Shown: positions 35,180 through 44,054 of the stretch, in pieces
Layout of the letters: each line of letters opens with the position of its first letter
How positions within the stretch are numbered: position 1 is the stretch's first letter
DNA from: Eutreptiella sp. 'Long Island Sound 2002'
Lineage: Eukaryota > Euglenozoa > Euglenophyceae > Eutreptiales > Eutreptiaceae
Length of the DNA: 64,000 nucleotides
Direction of reading: 5' to 3'
Assembly: GCA_964036045.1 (NCBI GenBank)
Contig: OZ038389.1
Location: 40,045,717 to 40,109,716, forward strand
Position numbers and translations under genes: made by a program
The notes under the pieces: generated by a model
What the model saw: the letters and a program-made list of their open reading frames with translations, nothing else
Told to the model about the DNA's origin: nothing
Database searches by the model: none

Positions 35180-36215
35180 CCCCTTGTGGTGGGCTCCCGA
35201 GCGGGGCCATATTCAATCCATTCCAGGGGGGGGGGGGGTAGCAGTACGGGCCCCCATGTGCCCTCTAACCCCATGCTTGACCCCAACGACCCACGTGCAT
35301 AGGACACGACGAACCGAGGGAGCGCGCCCCTTGTCATGGGCCCTCAAGCGGGGCCATATTCAATCCATTCCAGGGGGGGGAAGGGAGCAGTACGGGCCCC
35401 CATGTGCCCTCTAACCCCATGCATGACCCCGTTGCACCACGTGCCAAGGACACGCCGAACCGAGGGAGCGTGCCCCTTGTCATGGGCCCTCAAGCGGGGG
35501 CATATTCAATCCATTCCAGGGGGGGGAGGGGTGCAGTACGGGCCCCCATGTGCCCTCTAACCCCATGCATGACCCCGTTGCACCACGTGCCAAGGACACG
35601 ACGAACCGAGGGAGCGCGCCCCTTGTCATGGGCCCTCAAGCGGGGCCATATTCAATCCATTCCAGGGGGGGGAGGGGTGCAGTACGGGCCTGCATGTGCC
35701 CTCTAACCCCATGCATGACCCCGTTGCACCACGTGCCAAGGACACGACGAACCGAGGGAGCGCGCCCCTTGTCATGGGCCCTCAAGCCGGGCCATATTCA
35801 ATCCATTCCAGGGGAGGGAGAGGTGCAGTACGGGCCCCCATGTGCCCTCCAACCCCATGCATGACCCCGTTGCACCACGTGCCAAGGACACGACGAACCG
35901 AGGGAGCGCGCCCCTTGTCATGGGCCCTCAAGCGGGGCCATATTCAATCCATTCGAGGTGGGGGAGGGGTGCAGTACGGGCCCCCATGTGCCCTCTAACC
36001 CCATGCATGACCCCGTTGCACCACGTGCCAAGGACACGACGAACCGAGGGAGCGCGCCCCTTGTCATGGGCCCTCAAGCGGGGCCATATTCAATCCATTC
36101 CAGGGGGGGGAGGGGAGCAGTACGGGCCCCCATGTGCCCTCTAACCCCATGCATGACCCCGTTGCACCACGTGCCAAGGACACGACGAACCGAGGGAGCG
36201 CGCCCCTTGTCTTCG
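35180..36215 (+). repeat. 146-bp tandem array, about seven copies
   Basis: The unit contains CATATTCAATCCATTC, a G-run, AGTACGGGCCCCCATGTGCC, TAACCCCATGCATGACCCC and GGACACGACGAACCGAGGGA. The marker CATATTC recurs near 35208, 35357, 35502, 35648, 35794, 35940 and 36086, with a partial last copy. It lies between the 3' ends of convergent genes X and Y. Frames running through it on the plus strand are by-products. Confidence 0.95.
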
Positions 36216-36241
36216 CACGACGTCACTCAGATTGCATTCCA

Positions 36242-36310
36242 TTACTTCTTTGCCTTGCCTCTGCCCTTGCCCTTGCCTTTACCGCCACCTTTCTTGGGCG
36301 CCGGTGGTGA
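36242..36310 (-). CDS. Gene Y, C-terminal end (separated by element A)
   Basis: Read on the minus strand from 36310, and counting one copy of the target duplication, the frame of gene Y continues for 21 more codons to TAA at 36244-36242. These encode a short Pro/Ala start and then a run of Lys and Gly (KKGGGKGKGKGRGKAKK). This is the natural C-terminus of the protein interrupted at 53564. Confidence 0.8.
   Translation of the reverse strand, partial: SPPAPKKGGGKGKGKGRGKAKK
36307..36310. other. Target-site duplication of element A, left copy
   Basis: GTGA immediately before the LTR start, matched by GTGA at 53564-53567 immediately after the right LTR. Confidence 0.85.
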
Positions 36311-39300
36311 TGAAGCGGTACCCAGAACCCCATGGCTAGGGCAGGGCATACAACCGGTCTCCGGTCCACTAACCCCATGTACGGAAGGGAAGACCGGTCT
36401 CCGGTCCACTAACCCCATGTACGGAAGGCGCCCATTGACGCCCGGTGCGAGCCCGGCGGGAGCGTGTTCCGTGCCGTAAAGCCCCGCATCGGCAACCGAT
36501 GCACCGCCAGCGGAGATTTGTGTATCAGAAGATCAGGAATCAACAGGGTTTTATTTTCATATTGTTTCCGTCAACTTTTACGCTTCCGTTCTGATATTCA
36601 CTGTTTTGACTGCTGGCGGTTGGATCGCGACTTTACCGTACCCGCCAGTTTAACTGTTTATAATGGAAATTTTAACGCTATCTGTGACGAAGGCTCCAAA
36701 GTCGTCAGGAACTGCATGGATGCTTCCGCAATTTTCACATCTTACACTCGCAACCTTAATCCGAATTTTTCAGGATGTCGAAATCGGATTTTCGACTTCG
36801 ACATCCCCGCACTTGATTTGACCTCTTTCGAGTGGACCTACGTGCTTCCCTATGCAAGAATCAACTTTCCTTTTACCCTGCCCTCCATTTGTCTCAAAGA
36901 TATGGGCAGAACAAAGTTTATTCGTGAGGCCACTTGTGAAGGTCATATCTCGTGTTGCTTGCGAGGATTGACAATAAGGAAACGTGGGATGTATTCACAA
37001 TACCCCCGACGTAATTTAGGAAGCTTTATATGCCTTGCGTTTCCACACGTGCGCGCTAGTGTAATGGATCATGGTCAATAGGGTAGAGTTTGCGTTACAA
37101 CTCTTTGGCCATGATATTGCGTGCCTTAAGATAACTTTCGAGTGTAGCGCGCAAGTGTTGGTGTTGCATAGGAACTCTCCTTGAGTTCCTATGAGCGATT
37201 GACACAAGGTTATGCCCTTGGAGGGGCATGACATATCGTGGGGGGAGCTACCTTTTTGGGCAATATGGAGTATGTGCCATGTGTTGTATTGCGTGCCCAT
37301 TTGGCGGGTTTGGCTAAGAGCGATGGCCCTGCCAATGGACCTCATATTGTGCAAGCCCCTTCTCCATACTCCCCACGATAAATTGCAAGCCTAACCTTCG
37401 GGAAGGGAAGCTTGTGTGGTGATCCCGAAGCGATGCGTTGGGAGCAAGGTGTGTGTTTTGCAATTTTCCATAATTTCATGTGCCCACTTGGGAAGTAGCG
37501 CTCGTGACCTTTCAAGGCGCCCCAAGTGGAGCACATATGTGGAACCGAAGGTCATTGGTGTCAAGTCATTGTGTTTAGAAGGATTAGTTGATTGCACGAT
37601 CCAAGCCGAAGTTATTATGATATAATTGTGCGCCTTTCGAGGCACTTTTGGGTGTTGTTTCGCTAATTTTGCCGTTTTTGGCCCTTCATGATGTCAAGTG
37701 GCAACCGTGTATCTCAACGTTGCGCTCAATTGACATCATAACCCAAGTATGTTATGAGGGTACATACTTCGGTGCCCAACATATCTTGGACCCGGCGAAT
37801 AACTCCTCTTGGGCTTGGCACACCGTGGCCGCCATGTTGGCGATTTGGGACTATCCCAAATCATGGGCTCACTTGGCGACCCTGCCATTCCCAATACCGG
37901 AGGAGTTGGGCGACGCCCAAAAGATATGTTGGACCAATATGACTTGATACCAATCCTATGGCACACTCCGGTCCAAGTCGGGCATGTACCTCATTTGCCC
38001 CAACCATGAGTGTGCGCATTTTTGGCCATTTTGAGCAATTATCCACTTTTGCTGCCCGCCGTGCACTATGTTCTAACCCTCGTGCACGCCGGAGGCATGG
38101 ACCAATGGACCATATATGACATGGGTGATATGGATATTGGTCCTCATGGTTCACACACCACGTGGGCGAAGCGGAGCAACCTTCGTTAAGGCGCTAGCCC
38201 AAAATGAATGTGGACAATTTTACCATTTTGGCATTTGTGGACCCAATTGGGATCGTCACCACGCCAAGTGGCATGGAGATCTTTGAGAGCCAATAGCATG
38301 GGAGTCTCCGTTGGACTCTGGGTGGATCGCGTATGGAATGGCGGATCCGATCTCCAAGCCGGCGTGGAGATATACTATTGGGAGCACCCCGAATTTTGGC
38401 TCATTTCGAGCAGCCAAAATGACCCCATTTTGGGACCCCAATTTCCCCCTTCCGTGTGGTCAATTGGCGGCCCCATATCTCTATGCCCATAGGGAGCCCG
38501 GACCCAATTCCAAGTTGTACACTCAGATATGAGTCCTAGGTCCTGCCTCCTACCCTGTGAGCCATTGGCCTCACCTTGGCCGGGCGAGCCACGCGTGGGA
38601 ATGACGCCAATTTTGGTGATTTTGGCATCATGACCCCACTTGACGAACACGTGGTGCCCTGATGCCGGGACCTCAGAGGGAACCAGGTTGAGTGAGGGCT
38701 CCAGGGAGTTCGTATGCGAAGGGCATAGGGTCAGTTGCCTCGTCCCTACCTCTGGCGGGTCCGGACGAGGGGTCAATTTTGGAGTTTTTCAAGCTAATAT
38801 CAGTTTGGGCTGAAACAGCCCATTTTCAGCTACCAACTCCTAGGTGATGATGGCGGGGCCATATCTCTGGCTCAGAGGGGAGTTGGGACCTGCCGTTAAG
38901 GGAGCATAGGGAGCCACTGTCGGTTGGCCTTGGAGCCCATTGGTTCCCAGGAACTCGCCTGTGGCTGTGCGAAACACCTCCCCCATTGGCAGGGTTTCAG
39001 GGTCCGGACTGACCAGGGCATGGGTTGTGTTTGAGCCCCCGCCCTTACCAGCCACTGAGAGGGTCGGACCTGGGATTGGGATATGAGTTGGGACTGAGTG
39101 TCTATTGTCCCTTGATGCCCTTACCCCAGTCAAGTCTTAACCCCATGTGTACATATCCTGATGTGTTGCTGTACATACTTTCGTTCCCTTGTTGCAGAGT
39201 GGCAAGGATCCTGAAACGCTTTGTCACATGACACGAGCGTATTGATGCCCTTGTGAGCGTAGTGCTTTGCCTGCCTGCTCACCTGTGCGTGTCACCGCAG

Positions 39301-39334
39301 CGTCCCGTGGCCGGCCCCCCACGGGAACGCGTCA
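36311..39334 (+). repeat. 5' LTR of element A (3024 bp)
   Basis: TGAAGCGGTACCC to CGCGTCA. Near the start a 40-bp unit (ACCGGTCTCCGGTCCACTAA...) is duplicated at 36353 and 36393. The 205-codon frame 36464-37081 is not conserved in amino acid sequence against the diverged relative at 56.0-56.5 kb, so it is not treated as a gene. Confidence 0.96.
39212..39222 (+). promoter_or_regulatory. Putative self-primer / RNA 5' end of element A
   Basis: TGAAACGCTTT is the exact reverse complement of AAAGCGTTTCA at 39335-39345. It lies 123 bp from the LTR end and is kept in the 3' LTR (53441-53451) and in copy 1 (5172-5182). Confidence 0.7.
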
Positions 39335-39345
39335 AAAGCGTTTCA
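39335..39345 (+). promoter_or_regulatory. Primer binding site of element A (self-priming type, 11 nt)
   Basis: AAAGCGTTTCA starts at the first base after the 5' LTR. Pairing with 39212-39222 is perfect and stops after exactly 11 bases, the length used by the self-primed fission-yeast element Tf1. No tRNA-type TGG follows the LTR. Confidence 0.75.
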
Positions 39346-39734
39346 CCGCCGCGGGGTTACCCAGCCCTCGCGTGCCACTCGGGGCCACCAACCCCGAGCA
39401 GCGCGGCGCAGCAGCTCGCAGCGCAGCGCAGCACCTCGCAGCGCAGCGCAGCGGCTCGCAGCGCCGCCCAGCGACAGCGCCGAGTTCGTCACGGAGCCCG
39501 CAGCGCCGTCCAGAGCATCGCCCTGACCGCGCCGCGACCGTGAAGGAGGTTCACAGACCAGACCCATCGGCCGACCAGCAAGGCCGCGTCAACCACCTCC
39601 ACAACCACCGGCTGACCAGCACCAGCCGCACTTCCAATCCAGTGCTGCAGCACCCGCCTCAACAACCACCACCAGTTCGTTGAGCTGAACGAGTGCATAC
39701 CAAGGACCTCAAGACCAACTACGCCCCCGCTGCC
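39346..39734 (+). other. Leader of element A with CGCAGCGCAGC repeats
   Basis: 39400-39480 is built from short repeats of CTCGCAGCGCAGCGCAGC. The leader of element B has related CGCAGCGC text near 11818-11900. A shared packaging signal is possible but unproven. Confidence 0.5.
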
Positions 39735-42700
39735 ATGGTAAACTGGCAAGAAGCGGGCAGGACGTGGCCGCGGCCCCACCCCCATGCAGTGCGCCTACTG
39801 CGTGGGTTGGTCTGGGACCAGCACTACCGCCACAGCCACCCCCAGTGCGAAGGCGGCATGCCCGGGAGCTTCGAGCTCCGCACGGACATCGCCCCCGACC
39901 GCCTGCAGGCCGTGGAGGGCTGGCTGCGGGCGGAAGGGTTTGCCTTCCGCTTCCAGCAGAGGCGCTGGAGGACGTGGACCCGGCCGGACAGGCCCGGCGA
40001 AGGCCTGCGTCCCGACGGGATTGAGGAGGACGAGGAGCCCAACGTGTACCCGTCGGGCGCCTCGATCAATGTCTCCATGTGGGACATGATCGAGAAGAAC
40101 TTCCCGGAACCGGGGAGCGAGCGCAGGCTGCAGGGCAGCAGCAGCGCGTCTCCGGGGAAGGAGAAGCGGTCCGCCGGGGACAGGAAGCGGGACCGGAGGT
40201 GGCGGGAGTACCAGGAGTCCCTGGCCGCCCAAGCCGCCCAACGCGCCAAGGGCGGAACCCCAGCCCCCAGTCCCCAACGGGCCAATGGTGGTCATCACCC
40301 CGGCCACGCCACCCTCGGCGACTTCATCCAAGTCGCCAGGCAGACCAAGGCCAAGCCCCGTCAGCTGCTCCTGAGGCCCCAGCAGGCCCCAGCAGGCCCC
40401 AGCAGCGACGTGGAGTCGGTCCACCGCGGGAGGATGCCGGCCGACCAGGCCAGCTCCAGCAGCAGCGTCGCTCCCGACAGGGACGTGGCGCGCGCCTGTG
40501 AGCGCGTCTGTGGGGTGCCCTGCAACCTTCGGGTTGTCCGGCAACGGGCCAGGCAGCACAGCGCTGCCGTGGAGGGCGCCGTCGGCATCGCCCAGGAGGA
40601 GGCTGCGGAGTGGGCGCATGGCATGGCCATCCACGCCCGGACCGTGGCGGCCATTGCGGCCGGACTCACGGCCGTAGCCGCCCATGGGGCAGCGACTGCC
40701 CAGGTCAACGGTGAGTTGGCGGCAGCCGACGAGGAAGCCCGCCTGACGCAGGAGGCCATTGCCTGCAGGGAGGCCGAGGTGAGGGCGCTGGAAGAGGCGC
40801 TTGCCCAAGAGAGGGCAAAGAAGGAGGCGGAGGAAAGGGCCCACGCCGAAGCGACGGCCAAGGCCCAGGCGGACGCCGCCAAGAAGGACGCCATCGAGGC
40901 CGCGCGACGGAAGGTCGCTGAGGAGAAGGCCAAGACGGAGGCGGAGCTGGCGGCGTTGGAAGCGCAGAAGGCGCGGCTGCAGCAGGCCCGGGAAGCCGAG
41001 GCGGCTCGTGCTCGGGAGGAAGCCAAAGTGCGAGCTGCCGCAGCCACCGCCGCCGCAATGGAGGAGGCAGAGGCCAAACTCCGCGGCGAGACTCCCCCGG
41101 GAGGATCACGAGTGGAGACCCTTCGTAAGCTTTTCGAAGGGGACGCCTCCTCCAGGATGACGCTGGATGAGGCGGACACGGGCAGCAGTGGGAGCAGTGG
41201 CCCCACCGCCCATCGACGGAGGAAGGGCAAGGGGAAGACCCCCGAGAGGCCGCGGAGGCCAGCGGGTGGACACCCCCACGACAGTGACCCCTTCTTCACC
41301 GCCAGTGACGGGGATGAACGAGGCCGCCGACATCGCCAAGTGGTGGCTTGGACGGGCGGAGGAGGCGGAGACGTCCCCATGGAGCCGGAAGGTGAGGATG
41401 AGGATCTCCCTCCTCCCTACCGGAGCTCGGAGTCTTCCGAGACCGAGACGCCCAGGTGGGGCGACATGGATGAGGATGACGACATGGACTTCGGCATCAC
41501 GAAGAAGCGCCCATCCTCGGACCCACCGAGGCGACCCGGCGGAGACCCACCGGGACCCCCTGGCGGAGGACCATCAGGACCCCCTGGAGGACGCCCACCA
41601 AGTGGAACCCCTGGAGGCGGACCACCGGGCGGGGGAGGACCCCCTGGACCGGGCGGACCCGGCGGAGGCCCTCCTGGAGGACCCCCTGGGGACCCCGACG
41701 ACCCACCAGGGAACGGCGACCCGGATACCACCTGGCGGTGGATTGTCTACCTCCGCAGGAGAGTCCAGTTGCTCGAGCTGGAGGTAGACATGGGCAAGGG
41801 CGAGATGGCTCGCATCTCCAGGGTCGCCGCGCGCGCGCAGAAAGAGCTGGACATCGCCAGGGCCGAGACCACGCAGCTGAACACGGTCATCAGCGGCCTG
41901 CAGCAGAGGCTGGACGCGCTGGAAGACCGTGGGAGCGTCGGCAGCAACCACCCACCCCTGGAGTCTGGCTCGTCGGACGACGGCTGGGGACCCGGACCAG
42001 GTCCAGGCAGACCCCACGCCCCCGGTGGAGCCCCCAGGAGTCGCCCCAGCGCCAGTGCCCCCTCTCTCACCGCCCCCTCTCACCGCAGCGCGGGCCGCCG
42101 CAACGAGCGCGTGCCGCCCGGCAGTGGCAGTGAGGATTGGCGTGATGAGTGGCTCAGCGCGGAGTACCGCAACCGCCGTGCTCCACCGCGGACACCGGTA
42201 CGCCCCCGACGCCCCGCACCAGCCCTGGAGCCAATCCCAATGGCTGGTGGACGTTATGGTGGACTCAGGGATGAGGTCCCCAGAGGAGACGTGGAATGGG
42301 ATGTCGGCGAAGGTGAGGATCTGGACCTGGACCTGGAGGAGTTCGACATCAGCCCGCCGCGTGGTGTACGAAGGGAGGCCGCTGAACGCAGCCACCAGCG
42401 CCGTGATGAGGATGCGTACATGGATGCAGTACGGCGTGAACATCTAGGTTCAGCGTACATGGAGGAACCGCGGCGTAGCCACAGGGATTCCATGGAGGAG
42501 ATGGACGTGGCGGCCGTGGGAGTCCGTGGGCGAGGCCGATGGGAACCTCGGTCGACCTCGCGGCCGACGTTCATGGTCTCTAAGGCCGCGGATGCCGCCG
42601 TGTGGGAAGACTTGAAGGACATCAAGCCCCCCATGTACCACGGCAACCCCCTCAACCTCGACCGCTTCTTGGAGAAGCTGGACGATTGGGGGCTGACCGT

Positions 42701-44054
42701 CACTGAAGACATGCCTCACGCGGATGCGGAGAGATATGTCTTCAGACGGTTCAGGTACCGCCTGCCGGAAGTGCTCGGAGAGCTATACTTCATGGCGACC
42801 AAGGAGGGGAAAATCAAGACCCTCAAGGAAGCCAAGAAGTGGCTCAACGAGCAGGAGCGGGTGGACGCTCCGCAGGTGGCTGCCAAGCGGTGGAAGTCCA
42901 TCAAGCTTGAGCATGATGGACGGGAGATCCGCCTGCGGGATTGGCGGGACTTCCGAGGGAAATACACCCTCCACCGCCGCAACGTGGAGGATTGGAACGA
43001 GGGTGACGAGCAGGCTCGCCTGCTCTCCATGCTGCCGGAAGCATGGATCAAGAGGGTCACCAAGGAGGAATCTAAGCGGGCCAAGTCCAACCACACAGTC
43101 AAGATGATGCTCCCCAAAGAGTATCATACGAACGTGGTGGCTTGGGCGAAGAAGAACGTGGCCCGGGATGTCAAACGGCACTCCCTGCGGAACGCTCTTC
43201 TCATCACCGTCTCGGGCGATCGCGAGAAGACCGCGATGTGGCGCCTTGACGAGTGTGAGTTGAGCGGCCAGACCATCCGTCTGCAGGCCATCCCGGCGCG
43301 GATGAGCTGCGACGAGATCCTGGAGTGGGTTGGCGAGGAAGTACTCAAGGAGTACCGAAACCTCCACCACACCCGCGGGTTGAGGCCCGGCGACCGCGAC
43401 GTCAACTACGTTGGCGAGGGACCTGGCGGGGAAGCTGCCATGGACCCAGCGGGAGCCGGCGGCGATGAGACTCTCGTCGACGATGACGACGACGATGAGC
43501 CCGCTGAGGTGGCCGTTTGTGCCTTCGTGGCCAAGAACCTGACCGCGGGGAGCAAGCCGGGAAACTGGAAGCCCCTGCAGCAGGGTTGGAGGAAGCAGGA
43601 GAAGAGGGACCCTCGCCGCATTGGCGACCCTCCGCTGTCCTTTGGGGAGTTCATACGAGCTCACCCTCAGGGCTGTTTCGTGTGTTATGGGAGGAAGCGA
43701 GGCTTCAACCATGACCACCGAACATGCCCTGTCCACAAGGCCGACACGGAGGCTTACAAGAAGGCGCACGGGTCGAAGAAGCGTGCGCCCGCGGGTATCC
43801 GGGAAGCCAAGGTGGAGGTGGACAGGGACGAGCTCTCCAAGCTGGTGTCGCAGGGGACCGAGTTGGCCAAGGAGATCCAGGAGATCAACAGGAACTGGGT
43901 CCCCAGGTCGGACAACAAGAACAAGGAGAACAACCAGAATGACCAGAACAAGGACAAGGACAAGAACAAGGGTAAGAAAGGGGGAAGGAAGAAGGGCATC
44001 AACGAGGTTGATGCGGAGGAGAACACCCCTTCCTCCACAACCGACGCCCCCTAG
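39735..44054 (+). CDS. Gag of element A (1439 aa)
   Basis: ATG 39735 (context GCTGCCATGG) to TAG at 44052-44054. In order: an N-terminal folded part with VNWQEAGRTWPR and VEGWLRAEGFAFRFQQRRW; a long Ala/Glu/Lys coiled coil at about residues 318-452; a Pro/Gly-rich block at 593-660; a second coiled coil at 668-733; a Ty3-type capsid-like region at about 945-1115 (PPMYHGNPLNLDRFLEKLDD, DWRDFRGKYTLHRR); a zinc-knuckle variant at about 1312-1335 (C-x2-C-x8-H-x4-C); and an Asn/Lys/Asp-rich tail. Chromovirus Gag proteins are usually 300-400 residues, so the N-terminal 900 residues are an extension. Pol follows in the same frame after the stop. Confidence 0.88.
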   Translation: MVNWQEAGRTWPRPHPHAVRLLRGLVWDQHYRHSHPQCEGGMPGSFELRTDIAPDRLQAVEGWLRAEGFAFRFQQRRWRTWTRPDRPGEGLRPDGIEEDEEPNVYPSGASINVSMWDMIEKNFPEPGSERRLQGSSSASPGKEKRSAGDRKRDRRWREYQESLAAQAAQRAKGGTPAPSPQRANGGHHPGHATLGDFIQVARQTKAKPRQLLLRPQQAPAGPSSDVESVHRGRMPADQASSSSSVAPDRDVARACERVCGVPCNLRVVRQRARQHSAAVEGAVGIAQEEAAEWAHGMAIHARTVAAIAAGLTAVAAHGAATAQVNGELAAADEEARLTQEAIACREAEVRALEEALAQERAKKEAEERAHAEATAKAQADAAKKDAIEAARRKVAEEKAKTEAELAALEAQKARLQQAREAEAARAREEAKVRAAAATAAAMEEAEAKLRGETPPGGSRVETLRKLFEGDASSRMTLDEADTGSSGSSGPTAHRRRKGKGKTPERPRRPAGGHPHDSDPFFTASDGDERGRRHRQVVAWTGGGGGDVPMEPEGEDEDLPPPYRSSESSETETPRWGDMDEDDDMDFGITKKRPSSDPPRRPGGDPPGPPGGGPSGPPGGRPPSGTPGGGPPGGGGPPGPGGPGGGPPGGPPGDPDDPPGNGDPDTTWRWIVYLRRRVQLLELEVDMGKGEMARISRVAARAQKELDIARAETTQLNTVISGLQQRLDALEDRGSVGSNHPPLESGSSDDGWGPGPGPGRPHAPGGAPRSRPSASAPSLTAPSHRSAGRRNERVPPGSGSEDWRDEWLSAEYRNRRAPPRTPVRPRRPAPALEPIPMAGGRYGGLRDEVPRGDVEWDVGEGEDLDLDLEEFDISPPRGVRREAAERSHQRRDEDAYMDAVRREHLGSAYMEEPRRSHRDSMEEMDVAAVGVRGRGRWEPRSTSRPTFMVSKAADAAVWEDLKDIKPPMYHGNPLNLDRFLEKLDDWGLTVTEDMPHADAERYVFRRFRYRLPEVLGELYFMATKEGKIKTLKEAKKWLNEQERVDAPQVAAKRWKSIKLEHDGREIRLRDWRDFRGKYTLHRRNVEDWNEGDEQARLLSMLPEAWIKRVTKEESKRAKSNHTVKMMLPKEYHTNVVAWAKKNVARDVKRHSLRNALLITVSGDREKTAMWRLDECELSGQTIRLQAIPARMSCDEILEWVGEEVLKEYRNLHHTRGLRPGDRDVNYVGEGPGGEAAMDPAGAGGDETLVDDDDDDEPAEVAVCAFVAKNLTAGSKPGNWKPLQQGWRKQEKRDPRRIGDPPLSFGEFIRAHPQGCFVCYGRKRGFNHDHRTCPVHKADTEAYKKAHGSKKRAPAGIREAKVEVDRDELSKLVSQGTELAKEIQEINRNWVPRSDNKNKENNQNDQNKDKDKNKGKKGGRKKGINEVDAEENTPSSTTDAP

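Noticed and set aside
35166-36479. Plus-strand frames through the 146-bp array
   Set aside because: The same short text repeated in staggered frames; a by-product of the tandem repeat.
36464-37081. 205-codon frame inside the giant LTR (also 50693-51310 and 2268-2852)
   Set aside because: Against the diverged copy at 56.0-56.5 kb the changes are mostly non-synonymous and the frame is not protected, so it is shared noncoding sequence.
39346-39370. tRNA-type primer site after the 5' LTR
   Set aside because: No TGG-initiated match to a tRNA 3' end; the self-complementary 11-mer explains the site better.
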